Of a stretch of 55,489 nt of DNA, positions 49,911 to 55,489 are shown piece after piece; position 1 is the first letter of the stretch, and the number at the start of each line of letters is the position of its first letter. The translations under genes were made by a program, and so were the position numbers. The stretch is from UMGS1052 sp045580005. GTDB taxonomy: Bacteria; Bacillota; Clostridia; Oscillospirales; CAG-382. The notes beneath the pieces are model-generated. The model did not search any database. It was given only the letters and a program-made list of their open reading frames with translations, and was not told the origin of the DNA. The DNA lies in assembly GCA_045580005.1 (NCBI GenBank), contig JAZNMZ010000041.1, positions 1 to 55,489 on the forward strand. The letters are read 5' to 3'.

Positions 49911-52900
49911 TTACTCTTCCGAATCGTCGAAGCTATCGTCGTATTCGCCGTCGTAATCGCCGTAATCCTCGTCTTCGCCATCCTCCGTTTCGTAGTCAAC
50001 TTCGTCATTAGTGAAGTCTTCTATGCCACTAACTTCGGTATTATTTGCGTTGCCCTCGTCGTCGAACTTAACAGTCACATGTCTGATGTTGTCTGTTTCC
50101 TCGGCAGAGCTGTCCTTGAGCTTAACCTCGTTACCCTGTGCGTCAAGCACTTTTACATCGAGCGCCAGAGACTGAAGCTCGCGTACAAGCACCTTGAACG
50201 ATTCGGGAACGCCTGGAGTCGGGATGTTGCGTCCCTTGACGATTGCCTCGTATGCCTTGACACGGCCGATTACATCGTCAGACTTAACTGTAAGGATTTC
50301 CTGAAGTGTATATGCTGCGCCGTATGCCTCAAGAGCCCAAACTTCCATTTCACCGAAACGCTGGCCTCCAAACTGAGCTTTACCACCCAGAGGCTGCTGT
50401 GTAACGAGAGAGTAAGGACCTGTGGAACGGGCGTGAATCTTGTCGTCTACAAGGTGGTGGAGCTTGAGATAGTACATAATACCTACTGTTACGAGGTTAT
50501 CAAATCTTTCGCCGGTACGACCGTCATAAAGAACAGTCTTACCGTCAGATCTCATACCTGCCTGCTCCATAAACTCGGCAATGCCCTTTTCGTCGGCACC
50601 GTCGAATACAGGTGTCATAATCTTGCAGCCTAGCTTTCTTGCCGCAATACCCAGATGTACCTCGAGCACCTGACCGATATTCATTCGGGAAGGAACGCCC
50701 AGAGGATTGAGTACGATATCAAGAGGAGTACCGTCGGGAAGGAAAGGCATATCCTCAGGAGGAAGTATTCTTGATACAACACCCTTGTTACCGTGACGGC
50801 CCGCCATTTTATCGCCGACAGAAATCTTACGCTTCTGTGCGATATATACTCTTACAACCTTGTTTACTCCGGGGGGAAGCTCGTCTGAATTATCTCTTGA
50901 GAATGTGCGGATGTCAACAACAATTCCGCTCTCGCCGTGAGGCAATCTCAGAGATGTATCACGAACCTCACGCGCCTTTTCACCAAAGATTGCGCGGAGA
51001 AGTCTTTCTTCGGGAGTAAGCTCTGTTTCGCCCTTGGGAGTAACCTTACCTACGAGAATATCTCCTGCGTGTACCTCTGCACCCTTGCAGATAACACCGT
51101 CGGCGGTGAGATTCTTGAGTGCGTCGTCTCCGACATTGGGGATATCTCGTGTGATTTCCTCGGGACCGAGCTTTGTGTCTCTTGCTTCGTGAGAGTATTC
51201 TTCAATATGAATGGAAGTATATACATCCTCGCGAACAAGTCTTTCGTTAAGAAGAACGGCGTCCTCGTAGTTATAACCCTCCCAGGTCATAAATCCGATA
51301 AGTGCATTCTTACCCAGAGCAATTTCGCCGTTTGCCGTTGCGGGACCATCTGCGATAACCTGTCCCTTTTCAACATGCTCGCCTGCCATTACTATAGGTC
51401 TCATATTTACACAAGTGCCCTGGTTGGAGCGCTTGAACTTGATAAGATGATATTCTCTTGTATTTCCGTTATCCTCGAGAATTCTGACTGTATCAGAATC
51501 TGCCTTGAGAACAACGCCCGCTTCCTTTGCAACTGCAACAACGCCCGAGTCAACAGCAGCCTTGTGCTCCATACCTGTAGCAACGATAGGACTTTCTGTA
51601 ACCATAAGCGGAACTGCCTGCTTCTGCATGTTTGATCCCATGAGCGCACGCGAGTTGTCGTCGTTTTCAAGGAACGGGATATGAGCTGTTGCTACCGATA
51701 CAACCATCTTGGGCGAAACATCCATGTAGTCTATACGGTTTGCTTCAACCTCAAGAATTTCTTCGTGGTATCTTGCGTTAACTCTTTCCTTGACAAACCT
51801 TCCCTCAGCAGTAAGCTCCTCGTTTGCCTGGGCAACGATGTACTCATCCTCTACATCGGCTGTCATATATACAACCTCGTCTGTTACGATACCTGTTTCC
51901 TTATCAACCTTACGGTAAGGAGCCTCGATGAATCCGAAGTCATTGATTCTTGCGTAAGTTGAAAGATACGAAATAAGACCGATGTTAGGACCTTCAGGTG
52001 TTTCGATCGGGCACATTCTTCCGTAATGTGTGTAGTGTACATCTCGAACTTCAAAAGACGCTCTGTCTCTTGAAAGACCGCCGGGACCGAGTGCCGAAAG
52101 TCTTCTCTTGTGAGTAAGCTCGGCAAGAGGGTTGGACTGATCCATAAACTGCGACAGAGGTGATGAACCGAAGAACTCCTTGATAGAAGACACAATGGGT
52201 CTTATATTAATAAGGTTCTGAGGACTAAGACTATCTGTATCCTGCATTGTCATACGCTCTTTAACGATTTTGTCCATTCTTGTAAAACCGATGCGGAGCT
52301 GGTTCTGCAAGAGCTCGCCCACAGAGCGCAGGCGTCTGTTGCCGAGATGGTCGATATCATCTGTTGTACCTGACATATACTGGAGACAAAGGAGATAGTT
52401 GATAGAAGCAAGAATATCTTCCTTTGTGATATGCTTGGGAATAAGCTCGTCGCGTCTTGCTTCAAAAGCTGCTGCGAACTCTTCCTTGTTGCTGACATTC
52501 TCGAGAATTTCAGCGAGAACTTCAACATTTACTTTTTCTGTAACATTCACACCATCAAGATATTCTGCAGGAAGTGTGTCGAGCTTGTCCAGCGACACAG
52601 CCTTGTTTGTGAACACCTTAAATTCTGCACGCGGAGCTCCGGGAGTAACAATGTGCGAGAGAAGATAAACTTCTGTAACACCTGAATTTTCAACCTGCTC
52701 TGCCATAGCTCTGTTGAGAATTGTACCTGCTTCGAAAATAATTTCTCCTGTAAAAGTATTAACAACATCTCTTGCGAGCTCAAATCCCTCTATTCTTCTT
52801 GCAAGAGCGAGCTTCTTGTTGAACTTATAACGGCCTACCGCCGAAATGTCATAACGCTTTGCGTCAAAGAAGAGATTATTAAGAAGAAGGAGTGCGCTTT

Positions 52901-53720
52901 CTACATGTGGCGGATCGCCGGGTCTTAACTTTTTGTAAATTTCCTTAAGAGCCTCATCTCTGGGAGATGTTTCGTTCTTAACGGCGTCGTTTTCGCTGAG
53001 GTCCTTTTCAAAGGTAGCTCTGAGCTTTTCGCTGTCGCCGAAGAAGTTTATAATCTGCTCGTTGGTCGAAAGGTTCTCATCGAGAGCTCTGATGAGTATT
53101 GTAATCGGAATCTTTCTGTTCTTATCTATACGAACATAGAAAACATCGTTTGCATCTGTTTCGTATTCGAGCCAAGCGCCACGGTAAGGTATAACCGTTG
53201 CAGTATATATTCTTTTATCTGATTTGTCGATAGCCGTATCATAATAGATACCGGGAGAACGAACAAGCTGCGAAACAATAACTCGCTCCGCGCCGTTAAT
53301 AACAAAAGTACCTGTCTCTGTCATCAACGGGAAGTCGCCCATAAACACTTCTGCATCTTTAACTTCGCCTGTCTGCTTGTTTGACAGTCTTACCTTAACT
53401 TTTAAGGGGGCTGCGTAGTTTACATCCCTCTCCTTGCATTCCTCAACAGAGTACTTGGGATTGTATTCAAGAGAATAGTCCACAAAGTCAATATTGAGAT
53501 TACCGGAATAATCAACAAGGGGCGAAACATCGTCAAGCACTTCGCGCAGACCTTTTTCCAAAAACCACTGATAAGACTTTTTCTGCACCTCGATAAAGTC
53601 GGGCATTTCACAGATGTCTTCGTTGATTTTAGAAAAGCTGTATCTCAGATTTTTGCCGAGATATTTGCGCTTAACTATTCCGCTGTCAACAAGTTTCTGA
53701 AGCTTTGAAGATTCTACCAT
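49911..53720 (-). CDS. rpoB: RNA polymerase beta subunit
   Basis: 1269 residues from ATG 53720; a TTG at 53729 would add three. The rifampicin pocket reads SPLSQFMDQSNPLAELTHKR followed by RLSALGPGG: the residues equivalent to E. coli D516, H526 and S531 are wild type, so the enzyme should be rifampicin-sensitive. The catalytic regions GYNYEDAVLLNE and KMAGRHGNKGVVS are present. The C-terminal 37 residues contain about 21 Asp/Glu and no Lys/Arg, a long acidic tail uncommon in RpoB. Upstream there is its own promoter but no rplL/rplJ; prfB and two small genes lie there instead. Confidence 0.98.
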   Translation of the reverse strand: MVESSKLQKLVDSGIVKRKYLGKNLRYSFSKINEDICEMPDFIEVQKKSYQWFLEKGLREVLDDVSPLVDYSGNLNIDFVDYSLEYNPKYSVEECKERDVNYAAPLKVKVRLSNKQTGEVKDAEVFMGDFPLMTETGTFVINGAERVIVSQLVRSPGIYYDTAIDKSDKRIYTATVIPYRGAWLEYETDANDVFYVRIDKNRKIPITILIRALDENLSTNEQIINFFGDSEKLRATFEKDLSENDAVKNETSPRDEALKEIYKKLRPGDPPHVESALLLLNNLFFDAKRYDISAVGRYKFNKKLALARRIEGFELARDVVNTFTGEIIFEAGTILNRAMAEQVENSGVTEVYLLSHIVTPGAPRAEFKVFTNKAVSLDKLDTLPAEYLDGVNVTEKVNVEVLAEILENVSNKEEFAAAFEARRDELIPKHITKEDILASINYLLCLQYMSGTTDDIDHLGNRRLRSVGELLQNQLRIGFTRMDKIVKERMTMQDTDSLSPQNLINIRPIVSSIKEFFGSSPLSQFMDQSNPLAELTHKRRLSALGPGGLSRDRASFEVRDVHYTHYGRMCPIETPEGPNIGLISYLSTYARINDFGFIEAPYRKVDKETGIVTDEVVYMTADVEDEYIVAQANEELTAEGRFVKERVNARYHEEILEVEANRIDYMDVSPKMVVSVATAHIPFLENDDNSRALMGSNMQKQAVPLMVTESPIVATGMEHKAAVDSGVVAVAKEAGVVLKADSDTVRILEDNGNTREYHLIKFKRSNQGTCVNMRPIVMAGEHVEKGQVIADGPATANGEIALGKNALIGFMTWEGYNYEDAVLLNERLVREDVYTSIHIEEYSHEARDTKLGPEEITRDIPNVGDDALKNLTADGVICKGAEVHAGDILVGKVTPKGETELTPEERLLRAIFGEKAREVRDTSLRLPHGESGIVVDIRTFSRDNSDELPPGVNKVVRVYIAQKRKISVGDKMAGRHGNKGVVSRILPPEDMPFLPDGTPLDIVLNPLGVPSRMNIGQVLEVHLGIAARKLGCKIMTPVFDGADEKGIAEFMEQAGMRSDGKTVLYDGRTGERFDNLVTVGIMYYLKLHHLVDDKIHARSTGPYSLVTQQPLGGKAQFGGQRFGEMEVWALEAYGAAYTLQEILTVKSDDVIGRVKAYEAIVKGRNIPTPGVPESFKVLVRELQSLALDVKVLDAQGNEVKLKDSSAEETDNIRHVTVKFDDEGNANNTEVSGIEDFTNDEVDYETEDGEDEDYGDYDGEYDDSFDDSEE

Positions 53721-53822
53721 ATTAAGCAATCACTCCATTCAAAATTACACTCATTTTGAGTCTTTGCCGCCTCTTGCTGTCGCAAAAAAACAGACAATTA
53801 CTCAATTATAATGCAGTATACT

Positions 53823-53851
53823 ACTTTATCATATTTTTATCGTTTTGTCAA
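53823..53851 (-). promoter_or_regulatory. Promoter of rpoBC
   Basis: Read on the minus strand: TTGACA (53851-53846), a 17-base spacer, and TAAAGT (53828-53823), giving a leader of roughly 95 bases before rpoB. The leader is AT-rich and shows no recognised riboregulator. Confidence 0.55.
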
Positions 53852-53921
53852 TAGTTTCCAGGAATATTTTTATATATTTTTTATATTTTTTGAATTTTTG
53901 TCTTTTCTTTTTAAAAAAGCA

Positions 53922-53949
53922 ACCGTCAGGCTATATAAAGCCTGACGGT
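53922..53949 (-). terminator. Terminator of the prfB-lipoprotein unit
   Basis: ACCGTCAGGCT (53922-53932) pairs with AGCCTGACGGT (53939-53949). On the minus strand it is followed by TGCTTTTTT. It separates the upstream unit from rpoBC. Confidence 0.88.
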
Positions 53950-53967
53950 AAAATATGATTTTTGCTC

Positions 53968-54453
53968 TCATTCGATGGCAATGTACTGAGCCTGCCCTGC
54001 CTCGTCCTTGAAAATTCCGTAGGTGTAAGTCACTCCGTCGGAGTCTTTAAACGACACAGCAAGCTTTGGTGTTCCATCGAACTCAGCTCCAAGCACAAGT
54101 GCCTCGGTAGGCTCGAGCTTGTCGACAACATAAAGCTCGTTTGTGAGCCCCTCATCCAAAATCTCATAAATCTTAAGATCGCCTATTTCCTCAGAGAACA
54201 TACATATTGCCGGTTGCTTTATACTCGGATCTCCGTATATAAAGGTCTTGCTGAAATAAAAGTTCTTGTCAGCAATCTGGGACGGAAAAACAACCATAAA
54301 GAAGTCGTCAAACCACACCCCGTCAAGAGTTCCTTCCGGCGGCGCTATTTCATAATCGAATCCGCCGTTAGTACCCGGCCGCTGATTGCAGCCCTGCAAA
54401 AGCAGAGCGCAGAGTACAAGAGTAAGGCAAATAATTTTGCTGTATAATTTCAT
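53968..54453 (-). CDS. Predicted lipoprotein, unknown function
   Basis: 161 residues from ATG 54453, which has GGAGG 5 bases upstream. A longer in-frame ATG lies 36 bases earlier without a comparable site. The N terminus MKLYSKIICLTLVLCALLLQ ends in a lipobox LLLQGC, so Cys22 should be lipidated and the protein anchored outside the membrane. The mature part is small, acidic and probably beta-rich (DGVWFDDFFMVVFPSQIADKN, then GVTYTYGIFKDEAGQAQYIA). No family is recognised. It follows the 105-aa gene with about 32 bases between stop and start and precedes a strong terminator. Confidence 0.7.
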   Translation of the reverse strand: MKLYSKIICLTLVLCALLLQGCNQRPGTNGGFDYEIAPPEGTLDGVWFDDFFMVVFPSQIADKNFYFSKTFIYGDPSIKQPAICMFSEEIGDLKIYEILDEGLTNELYVVDKLEPTEALVLGAEFDGTPKLAVSFKDSDGVTYTYGIFKDEAGQAQYIAIE

Positions 54454-54485
54454 GTTTCCTCCAACAGTCTCCTCTGTGTAAATTT

Positions 54486-54803
54486 TCATTCTTCGGAAAA
54501 GATAGCCTCTATCCTTTTGGAAAAGCTGTCGTCATCGGACAGATCAAAAGAAGCTTCGGCAAGCTCTTTTTCAACTTCAGCCGCAATCTGTGCATCGCTT
54601 TTGCGAACGGCTGTGCAAGCCTTGTCGGACGCGGTTTTTGCACAAGCCCTTGCTTCTTCGCTTTTTTCTGTGATAACCTTCGGCTTTTTATCCTTGCCAA
54701 GTGCTATACATACTGCAGAAATAGCACCAACCGCCGCAGCGCCTGCTATTGTTACTGCCTTGTGCAGTGTCGACAGCGAAAAAGTTTTTTTCTTATCGTC
54801 CAT
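54486..54803 (-). CDS. Small membrane-anchored acidic protein, unknown function
   Basis: 105 residues. After a short polar start (MDDKKKTFSLSTLHK), residues 16-36 form a small-residue-rich membrane helix (AVTIAGAAAVGAISAVCIAL). A helical, charged, Ala/Glu/Lys-rich region follows and ends in FSKRIEAIFSEE. No domain is recognised. The ATG at 54803 is preceded by GAGGAAAC about 7 bases upstream. It starts 12 bases after the prfB stop, so it is co-transcribed with prfB and the following lipoprotein gene. Confidence 0.65.
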   Translation of the reverse strand: MDDKKKTFSLSTLHKAVTIAGAAAVGAISAVCIALGKDKKPKVITEKSEEARACAKTASDKACTAVRKSDAQIAAEVEKELAEASFDLSDDDSFSKRIEAIFSEE

Positions 54804-54815
54804 GCCGTTTCCTCA

Positions 54816-55489
54816 TTACTTGATGTAATTTCCCTTTGCTCTGAGATATGCATTCATAAACTCATCAAGGTCGCCGTCCATAACCGCCGAAATATTTCCG
54901 TCCTCGTAGCCTGTGCGGTTGTCCTTTACAAGCGTGTAAGGCATAAACACATAAGAGCGTATCTGACTACCCCATTCAATGTTAGCTTTCTCGCCTTTTA
55001 TGTCTTCTATACGGTCAAGGTTTTCTCTTTCCTTGATTTCAACAAGCTTTGCCTTGAGCATTTTCATAGCAGTTTCCTTGTTCTGAAGCTGGCTGCGCTC
55101 TGTCTGACAGCCTACGACAATGCCTGTGGGCTTGTGGACAATTCTGATTGCCGAGTCTGTCTTGTTGACATGCTGTCCACCTGCACCGCTCGAGCGGTGT
55201 GCGGTAATCTCAAGGTCCTCGTCCTTTATCTCAATATCGGTGCTGTCGTCAAGCTCGGGAAGTATTTCGACAGAGGTAAACGAAGTGTGTCTTCTTCCAG
55301 ACGAGTCAAAGGGTGAAACTCGCACAAGTCTGTGGACTCCGTTTTCGCTCTTGAGATAGCCGTAAGCGTAGCTGCCTTCTACAAGAATCGTAACGCTCTT
55401 GATACCTGCTTCTTCACCGTCGAGGTAGTCTAGCACCTTAACCTTGAACTTTCTTCTTTCTGCCCATCTGCAGTACATTCTGTAAAGCA
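54816..55489 (-). CDS. prfB: Peptide chain release factor 2 (3' part; runs off right edge)
   Basis: About 224 residues of the C-terminal part are visible; the N terminus, and the site of the usual programmed +1 frameshift, lie beyond 55489. The hallmark SSGAGGQHVNKTDSAIRI contains the GGQ that triggers peptide release. The upstream recognition-domain stretch reads SPFDSSGRRHTSFTSVEILP, with the SPF tripeptide that identifies RF2 (UGA/UAA) rather than RF1. The closing RTGYEDGNISAVMDGDLDEFMNAYL is standard. It leads a unit with two small envelope genes. Confidence 0.96.
   Translation of the reverse strand, partial: LYRMYCRWAERRKFKVKVLDYLDGEEAGIKSVTILVEGSYAYGYLKSENGVHRLVRVSPFDSSGRRHTSFTSVEILPELDDSTDIEIKDEDLEITAHRSSGAGGQHVNKTDSAIRIVHKPTGIVVGCQTERSQLQNKETAMKMLKAKLVEIKERENLDRIEDIKGEKANIEWGSQIRSYVFMPYTLVKDNRTGYEDGNISAVMDGDLDEFMNAYLRAKGNYIK

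Overview
The window looks like chromosomal DNA of an uncultured gut-type member of the Clostridia, probably Oscillospiraceae/Ruminococcaceae. The reasons are strong AGGAGG-type ribosome sites, near-consensus sigma-A promoters with 17-nt spacers, a tmRNA tag ending in KLALAA, a DUF5693-CsaB-MurJ cell-envelope cluster, a ZTP riboswitch over a long pur operon, and a split PurH (separate AICAR formyltransferase plus archaeal-type PurO cyclohydrolase). This assignment is an inference from gene content; no 16S gene is present.

Layout. 1-5126 is an AT-rich accessory island abutting the 3' end of ssrA: broken genes at the left edge, a Fic protein, a DUF4160-like protein, a DUF2971-like protein and a zinc-ribbon/nucleoside-deoxyribosyltransferase-like protein. 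5127-10434 (minus) holds ssrA, smpB, a short-chain reductase, tatD, metG and a DUF975-like membrane protein. 10757-20261 (plus) encodes two very large secreted proteins that share the same C-terminal module. 20336-22300 is a divergent pair: an XRE-type membrane regulator and a TIR-DUF805 membrane protein. A 114-bp MITE-like palindrome (22332-22445) follows. 22482-26079 is a self-contained operon of an unrecognised 242-aa protein, a soluble VirD4/TraG-like ATPase with a C-terminal helical extension, and a ClpP-type serine protease. This is the strongest candidate for an undescribed system.

26207-26289 is tRNA-Leu(UAG). 26439-38943 is the ZTP-riboswitch-controlled operon purE-purF-purM-purN-purO-AICARFT-purD-purL-fhs, which covers most steps from PRPP to IMP and supplies 10-formyl-THF. 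38952-40707 carries a GNAT acetyltransferase and a membrane acyltransferase. 40779-45454 (minus) is murJ-DUF5693-csaB, an envelope polymer/peptidoglycan export cluster. 45606-53720 (minus) is rpoB-rpoC, both with long acidic C-terminal tails. 53968-55489 (minus) holds a truncated prfB followed by two small envelope proteins.

Functional themes are translation quality control (tmRNA/SmpB/RF2/MetG), purine synthesis sensed through ZTP, envelope assembly, and two accessory regions: the ssrA island, and the TIR/ATPase/ClpP region beside tRNA-Leu. All calls come from reading the sequence; no database search was run.
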